Below, piece by piece: positions 22,547 to 32,342 of a stretch of DNA of 37,259 nt. Made by a program: the position numbers and the translations under genes. Every line of letters starts with the position of its first letter. Position 1 is the stretch's first letter. This DNA is from Gonium pectorale (Eukaryota > Chlorophyta > Chlorophyceae > Chlamydomonadales > Volvocaceae). The notes under the pieces are model-generated. The model was not told the origin of the DNA and did not search any database. It saw nothing but the letters and a program-made list of their open reading frames with translations. Location of the stretch: the NCBI GenBank assembly GCA_001584585.1, contig LSYV01000011.1:686933-724191 (forward strand). Reading direction: 5' to 3'.

Positions 22547-23065
22547 CGTGAGAGAGCCTTGCCCGGGAGTCTTGCGCTTGAGTCCACTTCAAGGGGCTAC
22601 GTCGCTTGTAGCTCGCTATGCATTGACATGACCTATTCGCTTAAGATAACATTGTCTATGGCTCGCCCAAAGGCCACAGCAGCTGCCGTCAGCCCGTGCG
22701 GTCCCTGGCCTGGTAGGCGCAGCCTGGCAGTATAATATTCTAGAACAGGTGTGTGAAAGCGCGACAGAACAGGAGTTGCGTGCGGTCCCAGAACCAAGAG
22801 CTGTCACGTTGACCTCGTACGGCTTGGAACCAGGTTTACCGCGAGAAGCTTAGCGCCGCTGCCGAAGGAGCTCTCCCAACCAAATACAGGAACTCTCTGC
22901 GCTCGACAAAAGTTCCTGGCTGGTGCGTAGCGGTCAAGCAGTGACCAAGGTCGACGGCTCTCGTTGCCTGCCCAGTTCGCTGGACGCAACCAGATAGAAA
23001 CGCACACTTGAAATTACTGTAGTAAGGCCTTGGGTGCCAAATAGTTCACGGCAGTAGACGCTGCG
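22547..23065. promoter_or_regulatory. Shared divergent promoter region of CAP-G2 and RAB23
   Basis: Only 519 bp separate the start codons of CAP-G2 (minus) and RAB23 (plus), so both promoters and 5' untranslated regions must lie here. An AT-rich patch, GTATAATATTCTAGAAC, sits at about 22729-22745 in otherwise GC-rich sequence. It could be a TATA-like element, but no start site is visible. No gene is seen in the gap. Confidence 0.45.
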
Positions 23066-23969
23066 ATGGAGGAGGACTTCGATAGAGAGATTAAGGTAGT
23101 CGTGCTAGGAAATGGTGGCGTGGGCAAGACCAGTATGATTCGACGGTTCTGCAAGGGCGTTTTCACTGACGAGTACAAGAAGACTATTGGCGTGGATTTT
23201 CTGGAGAAGGCGCAGTTTGTCGACGCGCTTCAGGAGGAGGTCCGCTTCATGCTGTGGGACACAGGTGCAAACTGGGGGGCGGGCCGCGGGAACTGGCCGG
23301 GAACCTGCCCCCGTGCTCGCGCTGACGGACACGGCACGGTCGCACGTACTAACCACTCGCCGCTCCCGCCCGACCCCTTTCCACTTCGCAGCGGGTCAGG
23401 AGGAATTTGACGCAATCACGCGCACCTACTATCGTGGGGCTGGTGCGGCGGTAATTGCCTTCTCTACTACGGACCTGGACTCGTTCAAGGCGGTGTCCGG
23501 CTGGAAAGACAAAATCATCGCCGAGTGCGGGGACATTGCAATGTGCCTTGTGCAAAACAAGGTGGACCTGATTGACCGCGCCGTGGTGTCGCCGGAGGAC
23601 GTGGAGGCCATGGCACGGCAGCTGGGTCTGAAGCTCTACCGTACGTGCGTCAAGGAAAACATCAACGTGACAGAGGTGTTTGGCTACCTGGCGGAGCTTC
23701 ACCACAAGAAGCTGCAAACGGGGCAGCTCAGCCAGCAGCCAGCTGCTGCGGCGATCACAGCGCCGCCGGGTTCTGCAGCGGCGGCAGCAGCGGCGGCGGC
23801 GGCCCCACCACCGCCTCCCATCCAACAGGCCCAGGGCGGACCTGAGCCGGTGGCCGACGCTGCGCCTCAGCGGGAGGGTCCCGTGACGGTTAACCTACAG
23901 CCCAGCAAGGTCCGGACCAAGGGCAAGAAGTCGCTGAAGGCGAAGCTCACGGCGTGTTCCATAGCGTAG
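23066..23969 (+). CDS. RAB23: RAB23 small GTPase
   Basis: RAB23 is a membrane-trafficking GTPase linked to cilia and flagella and, in animals, to Hedgehog signalling. The two exons are 23066-23264 and 23392-23969. The intron is GT-AG and splits the alanine codon of WDTAGQEE. The product is 258 residues; human RAB23 has 237. Visible motifs are the P-loop GNGGVGKT (15-22), switch I T40 in KKTIGVDFLE, WDTAGQEEFDAIT (64-76), NKVD (122-125) and TCVKENINV at the G5 position. KKTIGVDFLE, QEEFDAIT and NVTEVFGYLAE are RAB23 hallmarks, as is the tail VNLQPSKVRTK ending in CSIA, a prenylation site like the CSVP/CSIP ending of animal RAB23. Between the G domain and tail is an Ala/Pro-rich linker that includes runs of nine Ala and five Pro. 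The start is the only ATG ahead of the P-loop. Confidence 0.95.
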
Positions 23970-24979
23970 TCACATTAAGACAATGTAAGGGATGGGCGTC
24001 TAAGGACACAGGAAGCGCTTGGGGAGGGAAGCCCGGTCCTCGCACCAACATGCGAGTCTTAGGGTATCCTTGCGATGAATTCCGCGCCTCAGGGGACGCC
24101 GTATCGCGGAATGCGTGCTGACTTGGTGTGAGAGTGAAAACTAGGGTTCAGGATCAACCGCGCGGCATTTGTGCAATGAGATGCTATTTTGTTTCTTGGA
24201 TGTCTGTGCTTGGCGTCGATCCGTAAGCGAGCGTGGGTTGGATTATGACTATGTTTATGGGCGCGCAAGCATGTGCACACCGTTCGTACGTCCAGGCTGT
24301 GTGGGAATGTGGGTGCATAAGGCCGCGAGCAAGCGCTGCGGCATGCGCACTCGCTGATTGCGACTGCTGTGAGGAGCAAGGAGTCAGGAGACGACCATTC
24401 TGTGCAATAATACCTGTGGAAGTACGTACGTCTGGCACTACGTGCGCGCAATTACCTGGACAGGTAATGGACGTCGTATACATGGTAAGGCGAGGGTGTT
24501 CCTCGCCAGATGCTTGAAATGCACTCATGCAGGCAGCAATATGCGTGCCATGAACTGGAACTCATGCATTCCCGACTCGACACGAGCGCCAGTGTCGGAG
24601 CCAGTCTTTATTCGCACACACAGAATGATTTCAGAAGTGCTCACAAACAATCAGCCAATAGCGCAATAGGCTGTTGAGGAAGACAGCCAGTGCCCCGCAT
24701 AGCCGGAGGCACGATAGCTGAGTGCGTGTCCTCACACGCGCCACAAGGAGCTGATGAGCACGCAAGACAAATGGCGCTTGCCAACGCACGAACGCCAAGG
24801 TCCAAGACTTCAATCAAAGGCCCCGACAGCAAGGGACGCTCCAGCTAGGGAGCTGCTATGTAACGCGGAAATCTTCAGATTGCTCGATGTAAGCAGCACG
24901 CTTCTGCAGCACACTCGCATGGATCAAATCTATACGAGGATTAGGTTCAGTACGGCGCCGTACTCCCTCCATTAGTCCC
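23970..24979. other. Convergent intergenic region between RAB23 and PFK
   Basis: The two flanking genes point toward each other, so this kilobase should hold both 3' untranslated regions. Only short ORFs without family features occur on either strand. No repeat or RNA gene was recognised. Confidence 0.5.
23984..23988 (+). terminator. Candidate TGTAA polyadenylation signal of RAB23
   Basis: TGTAA is the usual poly(A) signal of Chlamydomonas-type algae. This copy starts 15 nt after the RAB23 stop codon, which would give a very short 3' untranslated region. Another TGTAA occurs at about 24857. The true site is undecided. Confidence 0.3.
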
Positions 24980-27900
24980 TCACGAGAGGTCCGGCTGCCG
25001 AATAGCGGTGATCAGGCGATTCCAGCGCCGGCCCTTGGGGTTCACCTACAATGCATCCGAACCAAGCAAATGCGTCAGGACGCGGCCATGGCGCAGGGCA
25101 CTCTGTCGAGGCGCGGGCCTCGACCTTATGCGAGGACGACACGGCCCCACAAGAAACCACTGCCCTGCCCTTACCTTGCGCGGCGCCTGGATGATGATAG
25201 GGATCGGGAGATAGACGTAGTGCGTGTTGACCAGGCCCACCGTGATGTCGGTGTAGCCCGCGAAGGCACCGTGCACGGCGCCCTGGCCCAGCACCTTGCA
25301 GTAGATGCGGTCGTTGCTGGTGGTCGGCACCGAGCGGATCATGTACGACGGGTCGATGTACTTGATATCCGCGTCGCCCTGCGTTCGTGAGGGCGAGGAA
25401 CACGTGATGAGTAGGGATGGGAACTTGCGGTTACGGTCTCACGGCCTTACGGGCTTACGGCGTAAGTAATTACGGTGACCCTCGCGAAGCACCGTCATTT
25501 TGACGCCTTTACTGCGTAACAGTAATTACGGTTGCTGTGGGCGTTCTTTGACGGTAGCAACCGTAAGCGGAAGGCATTAGCCATGGACAACAGTCCCTAC
25601 GGGCCTGTCTGCGCGATAAAAGAACTACTTGACCAGCAATAGTATCATTGCTGGCTGCAATCAGGACCTCACGGTGTGCTGAGGAGCCAAGATTGTTCAA
25701 TATGGACCAAACGTTGACCGTCATTGAACTGGACAAGCCCCCCAAAAGCTTCCCCAAAGCAATTGATTCAAGATACCGATCAGTCACGTTAATATACTAA
25801 CGATATTTACTTGGAGAGCTCAAAGGCAAAGTGCGCATCGGAGGGCTGGTACCGCATGCCGGGCTACAGCCAGATGAGCGCCAGCCTCAGAAAGCCCTGA
25901 GCGGCCATTAGAAAGAAGTCTCAGCTGGGATTTCCATCATATGCACGAAGTACAGCGGGAAAGGCTCGGCTGCGCCGGAAAACGCGGCAAGGACAGCAAA
26001 AACCCTTCTCCCCTGCCTTCCCCAAACCCAATCCCAAACCCTCTCTGAGGCACCTCTGCCCTATCCCCTTCACCCCGTCTGCTTGCTGGGGGCTGGACAG
26101 CCGCCGGCGCCAACATCAGCGGCTCTCCAGCCCCCAGCAAGCAGCTGTGCTTTCTCGGCGACCAGCTTTCCAGGGTAGAGGCAGTACTAGATGGCAGCTC
26201 GCGTGGTGCGAACGGCATTAAGGCACCGGCCAGCCCTAGACTTGGCAGCTGAAGGGAGATGTGGCAGGAATTTCCACTCTCTGCCCTAGGCTAGCGCAAT
26301 GGGCTTGCGCACTGCTGCCGGGGTGGCCCGTGGGTCGCGCAGTTCAGATAGCCAAGCGGCCGTGGCGCAGCTGAAACGTCCCTGAACAAGCGCACAATGC
26401 TATAAAAATATATAAAGGATGTCGGAAGATGAGCCTCAAAGGTAAACATTCAAGTTTGGCCTCAAACTGCGACCGTAATTCCTAACGGTCGACCTCAAGG
26501 CCTACCTTACCGTAAATTGACACTGTTTTACGGATTGCGCAATTACGGTGGCGTAATTTTACGGTTCATATTTGATTAACGGTGTAATTCCCAACCCTAG
26601 TGATGAGCCTTTGAAATATGAAGCCCCGCACAAGCCCCTCTTTGCGCAAGGAGTGGGTACCGCAAGGAAAGGAGCGTCACCACCAGACGGTTGACCAAGT
26701 GCCATGGCTGGCTTTCCAGCCCTGTTCTGCCCCCTTTCCTAAGAAAACGCCATGGTCAAAGGACGAAGCAAAAGAGGGAGATTCCCAACCGCAGCTCAGC
26801 TGACATCCTGTGTGAGATGAAGCTTGTCCCACGCCCGTAAGAGCGATGCTATCCATGGCCGCTTTGGAGCCCGTGGCCCGTTGGCGCCCAAGCTTCACCT
26901 TGAAGTACTTCTTGAACTCGTTTCTCAAGTACACGCCGATGTCCGCCAGGATGGGGTTGCCGCTCGCGTCCGTAGCAGCTGAGCCGTTCTGCCAGGAGCA
27001 GATAATACCTCAGCACCGTTAGGGCTGGACTCGAACCAATGGTGTCATTGCCTTTGCTAGGACGTGTGCACAACAGCACCGCCCTGACGGGTTGCAAGAG
27101 GACAAATGCAAACGCCGTAGGCAGGATCCAAACGGCCCAACCGCACGCTCAGGCGCTGCCATAACTCACGGTGAGGATGTCCTGGCCGGCGCCCTCCGCC
27201 ACGCACACCACGCAGTGTCCCTGCTTCTCGAAGATGGAAGCCACCTGCAAGATATAAGGCGAGCCGTCACAGCCGAACCGCTAGCAAGACCCTATGCAAG
27301 GGTAACTCGCCCCAGCGCGTGCCGGTACGCTGATGCGTCACACAATACGCGCGATACACGGCATAAAGGCAACCAAATTGCTGAGCGAGCAACCGAGCAT
27401 CGCAACGAAGCCGTGTATCTGAGTCATACGCGCCAGCCGTGCTCCAGGTCCGAACTCACGTGCGCGCAGAGCTTGTCCATCCGGAAGGGAATCTCGGGGA
27501 TCAGGCACACGTCAGCGACGCCTGCAAGTCAGGGGAGGCGTCCACGGCCACGGCCGCTGTTGAGCACGATGTGCCCGGGACCGCATACGGGTGCTGGGTC
27601 ATGAATTTGGGCCACCGGCCAAGCAGCCGGAACCCCGTCCTGGCCATGAAAGGCGTGCATATGGCTCCTGCTGGGACCCAAAAGTTGGGCGACGTGCATG
27701 CAGGAGCAACTAGGACGTTCGGCATGATCGAGGTAATGCGACAAACGACTGAACGAGCATCTGCCCTGGCCCTGATTCCTTACCCGAGGCCATAGCCGCC
27801 TGCATGGCAATGAAGCCCGACTGGCGGCCCATCAGCTTTACCACGCCCAGGCCGTTGCGCGCACTGCCCGCCTCCACCTGCGTTGGCATGCACCCCGGTC

Positions 27901-30872
27901 AGGGGGCTCGGCGCACGCACCCCTCGTTGGGTGCGCACGCTCCGGGGACCATGCACCAGGCCACAATAGGCCAAACCGCAGGGCCTGACGGCGATCAGGA
28001 GGCCAATAATAGAGCCCAGCCGCTGACGGCGATCAGGACGCCAATAATGGAGCCCAGCCGCTGGTCTGCCCACCTTGGCGGCAAGCAGGGCGCGCTGCGC
28101 CTCCTCCACGGCGGTCTCGAAGCCGAAGCACTTGTCGATGATGAGGATGTCGTTGTCGATGGACTTGGGCACGCCCACCACGGTGCACACCACGCCCTGC
28201 GCCTCGCACTCTTCCTGGATGGCGTTCGCGGCTGCGTTGCCGCCGTTGCCCCCCACCTGCACAGGCGGAGGTTCATGCCATGTTCAGATGTCAGGGAACG
28301 GAAGCCGCGTTACCGTAGCTAGGGCGCAACCGGCATGGTGCACAACAGCGACAGAACCATGACGAATGGGTGTCGTGTAGCTGAAGCCTTAGGCCTCCAA
28401 GCTGGCAACTCTTGTAACCCGGCCTGGCGGCCTCACCACAAACACCATGTTGAGGCCCCAGAGGTCGATGCGCCGCACGATCTCCTTGACGTTCGCGCCG
28501 CCACGGCTGGTGCCCTACAGCGCAAAGGGCGACATCGCAGGTGCTGTCAACACGTTACGGGCCGAGCCGTTGGTTACGAAAGCACGCACCCCCAAAGGCC
28601 ATGGGGGGGGACGAAAACTCTAGTTCTATTTCGCTCAACCATGTACCCGCAGCCAGCAACGGAGGGGTGAAATAGATTTGGATTAGGTTTGGGGGTCGGT
28701 CATGCGGATTAGGAAACGGTGGTATCCACGGGTTGGGGATTGGTGGATTGCAGATGAGGCCCGGGTTTGGATTGGTGGATTGGGGATAACGGGGAAGGGT
28801 CGGGTTGCTGGATTGCTTCGTGTCCCCAAGCGGCTGGAAGATGCGGGATTGGAGATAGGAAGACAGCCTGGATGGGTGGATTGGGATTGCCTGGCCGACC
28901 CTGGATAAGGGATTAGGATGGGACACAGCCTGGGGGATTGCTGGATTGCCGGATTGGGAGCCGACTGGATTACCCAACCCCGTTTGGATTAGTGACCGAC
29001 CCCCACCCCCTGAATTGGGTGGATTAGCCCATATTTCACCCCTCCTCCAGCAATGGAAGGCCTAGAGTGCGCACTGCTCGTCAAGTCAGCCCAGCAGCCC
29101 CCGGCCCCGCCGCTCGGGCCGCCACACCCACCAGCATGGTGCCTCCCTTGAGGTGGATGCCGTCCACATACTTGCGCGTCAGCGTGATGGGCTTGGCGTC
29201 GCGCTCGTAGAAGCCGCGCAGGCCGTAGCGGATGCCCAGGATGTTATCCTCCGGCACGCCGTAATCGGTCAGCGTGTACACAATGTTCTGGAGCGGAGCA
29301 GTAGCAGGCAGAAGAAGGCACTTACGCAGACGGCGATATGAGGTGGTTTCCCGGACTGTAGCCGCGAAGCGAGATGGCATACTCAAGCATCGTGTAGCAG
29401 CCCGGAAGCAAGCTACTTGCGGGCTGTTATACCTACACCTGTCTGGGCAGCGCAAGGGCCGCTTTTCACCCAACAGAGTATGGAGCAACTTACTGCCCCG
29501 CAAACCCGCATGCAGCGCTGCGCCGCTGCGCCCCCCCCCCGCACCTGGACGACGTCGTTCAGCCCGGGGCACAAGCCACCGCACGTCACGACAGCGGCGC
29601 TGACCTGTAGCAGCAAGGAACAAGACCTGTATTACATGATGCGGCTCTAATCGGATTGAATGAGCAACGGCCACACAAAGCGCGAACCGCTACACCCCCA
29701 GGCCCACGAAGCCAGCAAAGCAGCGCAAACTGTTGCAAAAATGCGTAGGACACAACGACCTGTGCCGCTAGCGTTCTCCCAGGACAAAGCGACGAAGTTG
29801 CTCACGTTAGTCCCTCCGACCGCTCTCACAAGGGGTTTGCCTCCCAGCCCTGGCACCTTGGAAGGTGATACCCCGCAGCTTGCCGCGCTGCTCACCTGCT
29901 TGGGGTCGAAGTAGATTGTCTTGCGGGGGCCGCAGCGAATGGCCCACTCCGGCAGCAGCACGCACGAGTCCTCGTCGCCATGGGTCAGCACGCCGTCCGC
30001 GCAGAAGGAGCCTGGCAGACAGACACGTGTAAGTGGTTGGCTGGTTGAAACGTATGTTCAGTCATGGGCGGCTGGCTAGGCGGGGGGGGGGCGCCCAGAG
30101 GAAGTTGTCGCTGCGCACTGCTTCGCCCAGCGGTTCGTGGACTACATTGACACTATGACCACATACAGGTACTCACCAGCGGAGTCTGCCGACTCGAACT
30201 CGACCGTGTGCAGCCGAATCCGGTCCCGATCGCCAACTACGGTTGCGGTGGGCGGGGTGTATGGGGGCCGCGTTGACGTATGGTTTGTGTTGTTGTACGG
30301 CTGCTGCCGCTACAGGGCCCCTGCCGTGAGTGTACGACCACGGCCTACTACGCATGGTCACTACCCCTTCAAGCGCTAAATACCCTGTCGCCACGCACCG
30401 AAGCCGCCTCCTTGGTTGTTGTTGACGATGAAGGGGCTATCCCTGTGAATAGCAAGGGCCCAGTCGAGTCAGGGTTTAGGGCACTCACGGGGCGGGGGGC
30501 GGGCACCGCCGCCACATACCTCGGGACGAGGTATTGCCGGAGGTCTTTCAGATCAAGGACATCTGCAGTGGCAGAATTTGTAAGCATCAGCCCCAGGCCC
30601 AAGAGCCAGCGCCGATGGTTCGAGACACACGTACCCTCCTCCGAGCTGGAGTCCACGGAGATGCGTCCCGCTCCATATGGGCTGGTAAAGTACGCGCCTC
30701 CCGTTACAGGGGACGCTGGCTTAGGGGCCTCCTTCGCCGCCTCAGACGGAGTCGCGACACATTCCACACGCACCGAAGCCCTTCTCTTCGTCGACCGGAA
30801 ACCGACAGGTGCCAATGAACGGACTAGGCGTTGTGCCGCATATTTCGAACCCGCAGGGCACTGTGTCCGCAT
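24980..30872 (-). CDS. Plastid-type ATP-dependent 6-phosphofructokinase
   Basis: Phosphorylates fructose 6-phosphate to the 1,6-bisphosphate in glycolysis. Fifteen exons, in order: 30872-30635, 30562-30520, 30442-30399, 30236-30177, 30011-29896, 29604-29545, 29287-29132, 28514-28437, 28256-28074, 27877-27784, 27521-27460, 27244-27170, 26988-26899, 25378-25175 and 25045-24980 (TGA). They sum to 1,569 nt in one frame, giving 522 residues, close to Arabidopsis PFK5 as remembered. Motifs: PRKTIYFDPKQ, CGGLCPGLNDVV (about 175-186), GIRYGLRGFY, GTSRGG, GGNGGN (267-272), PKSIDNDI (catalytic Asp, about 295-302), FGFETAVEEAQRA, LMGRQSGFIA (about 341-350), VAEGAGQD, DIKYIDPSYMIR and GQGAVHGAFAGYT. GGN in place of GGD places it with the plastid PFK4/5 clade. 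Residues 1 to about 37, rich in Arg, Ser and Ala with VRVECVA, look like a chloroplast transit peptide. The start ATG is the first after an in-frame TAG. Confidence 0.93.
25412..26599. mobile_element. 1,188-bp non-autonomous hAT-like element in a PFK intron
   Basis: The termini are TAGGGATGGGAA on the left and, inverted, TAGGGTTGGGAA on the right. The element is flanked by a perfect 8-bp direct repeat, GTGATGAG, at 25404-25411 and 26600-26607. An 8-bp target site and TAGGG-TGGGAA ends are typical of hAT elements. Many subterminal TTACGG/CCGTAA motifs crowd the first 130 and last 150 bp, as expected for transposase-binding arrays. The longest ORF inside (25509-25787, minus, 92 codons) is not recognisable as a transposase. 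Without the element the host intron would be about 324 bp. Confidence 0.88.
26079..26144. repeat. 26-bp near-perfect hairpin inside the hAT-like element
   Basis: The arm CTGCTTGCTGGGGGCTGGAC with the following AGCCGC (26079-26104) is repeated inverted at 26119-26144 with one mismatch in 26. The loop is 14 nt. It lies near the middle of the element, away from its termini. It could be a nested palindrome or a structured RNA if transcribed. Confidence 0.8.
27985..28060. repeat. 38-bp tandem duplication in a PFK intron
   Basis: Two adjacent 38-bp units, 27985-28022 and 28023-28060, differ at only two positions. They start CTGACGGCGATCAGGA and end GAGCCCAGCCG. They lie in the intron between the exons at 27877 and 28074, just 13 nt from the donor. 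Confidence 0.85.
28660..29046. mobile_element. 387-bp MITE-like element in a PFK intron
   Basis: Inverted ends GGAGGGGTGAAATA (28661-28674) and TATTTCACCCCTCC (29032-29045) match over 14 bp. The terminal base on each side does not pair. The 7-bp direct repeat CCAGCAA flanks the element at 28653-28659 and 29047-29053. The interior is a dense array of GGATTGG and GGATTAG motifs on the plus strand, with no coding potential. The 7-bp target length, possibly 8 with one mismatch, leaves the superfamily uncertain. Confidence 0.75.
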
Positions 30873-32342
30873 TTGTCGCCACCAGCCACACTGATTGTAG
30901 CTGAGTGAGCAAGCCGGGGACTTCTAACGGTGCGAACAAAACAGCGCCAATTCTATGACCCGAAATTAGCAAGGCACAAAGGCGGGAAAAAGGACTTTCG
31001 TCGTTGCCTTACGGACGGAGGCCGCTGGTTGGAGCGCCTCTATGCAGCACGTTGTGGATAAGGAAGCGCGCTACTTATTAGTGACCTGTATGCGTTGTGT
31101 CGTGCTGGGGCTGCATCCTCCGGAACCTTGCGTTCACTGGCATCTTCCGCCTTGAATACCAGGACAGCGTTTGAGATTCAAAGACAAAGGATGCGAGCGC
31201 TGAAGCAGGCGTTCCGCAAGATGAAGTCTTCTGCACGCGGACAATCATGTCGGGACTTACAGTCACACAGTATGGCCAGCCCTCCCGCACGGGTTTGGCA
31301 CAAACGATACTGACCCGGAGCGCCCCTACCTACCCCTACCCGGAACCTGCCCTTACATGCAGACACCCAGGGCCTTTACGGACCTGTTCTGACTCAAGGC
31401 TAGCTTAACCCAATAACAGGACAGCAACGGCTGGTCTTGCGCAACTTTGCGCCTGTCGGGCCGTCTCTTCGCCCAACTAACCCCTACTAACCTCGGCACC
31501 GGTGCAGGGGAGGCGCAGACCCTGCTCCCTACTGCTTATCAGATCTGCGAATGCTTATAGTACCCTTGTTACCGAGCTATTTAGTCTCACGTGCCGTGAA
31601 CCAGAGGGTCTGATGGAAAGCTGTCCTTGCGCGCTTCGCTGTAACCCTCTGTAACTGACAGTGGCTGTCAAGACAGTATCGGGAGCGGGGAGGCACTGGT
31701 TACAGGCGGGTGCTCGAGGGCTTTGTCAGATCTGCGAGTGCGTTCAGGACATGCGCAGGTGGGTTGGCTACGGACTGGTCCACTGGTGATCACTGTACGG
31801 CTGTTTCTTTTGTCGGCGGTTAGCTGGTGGTAAGTGGTGTCGCTACCAGTGATTCAAAAGTGCACCCACCTGCCGCTGACGAAATGTATCCTGGGCGGGC
31901 ACCTCTCGCGAGTGTGAACTCTGCAGGTGTACAATGTGAACGCAACCACGTGTAAATGCGTGCTCCTTTTTGTGCCACGAAGGCCCATGAGAAGTTACCA
32001 GGCTGGACGAAGGGGAGCGGGCAGCCCCATGTCCCGTTATTTGTCGGTGTGTGTAGTCCCTGATAAGCATGTGCGGCAAGTGCCAGGCACGAGCCCCCGG
32101 GTGCGATTTCGTCACAAATGATATGCACGGGCAGGAGGAGAATGAACTTCCCTAGCCCGGAGTTGCCAGCTTTCTGCTGACTCAGGAGTCCCACAAGCAT
32201 CGGGCGAAGGGCCAGTCCTCGTAATCCGCATAGGATTAACCGTGATTCGCACGGACTGTACGACAACTTGGGTTGAAAGCTGACGTCTCTCGGGCAGTCA
32301 GGCGACGGCTCTATCGATTAGGCCGCAGGGAATTCGGCTCCA
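30873..32342. promoter_or_regulatory. Divergent intergenic region of PFK and the HSPA12-like gene
   Basis: About 1.47 kb separates the two start codons, so both promoters lie here. No gene was supported; the longest frame (31820-32266, minus, 148 codons) shows no domain. A 16-bp direct repeat, TCAGATCTGCGA-TGC with one variable base, lies at 31539-31554 and 31726-31741. No clear TATA box or heat-shock element array was seen. Confidence 0.4.

Noticed and set aside
22736..22746. Possible heat-shock element, TTCTAGAA, between CAP-G2 and RAB23
   Set aside because: Only two inverted units occur, where functional elements usually need three or more. Neither gene is a chaperone.
25509..25787. Possible hAT transposase fragment within the 1,188-bp element
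   Set aside because: The 92-codon frame shows no BED finger, catalytic motif or hAT dimerisation motif that I can recognise.
27017..27088. tRNA-like 72-nt stretch on the minus strand, with a T-arm GGTTCGAGTCC, a 6/7 acceptor pairing and a good D-stem
   Set aside because: The anticodon stem does not pair, the D-loop lacks GG, positions 8-9 are wrong, and it lies in a PFK intron. Probably chance; tRNAscan-SE would decide.
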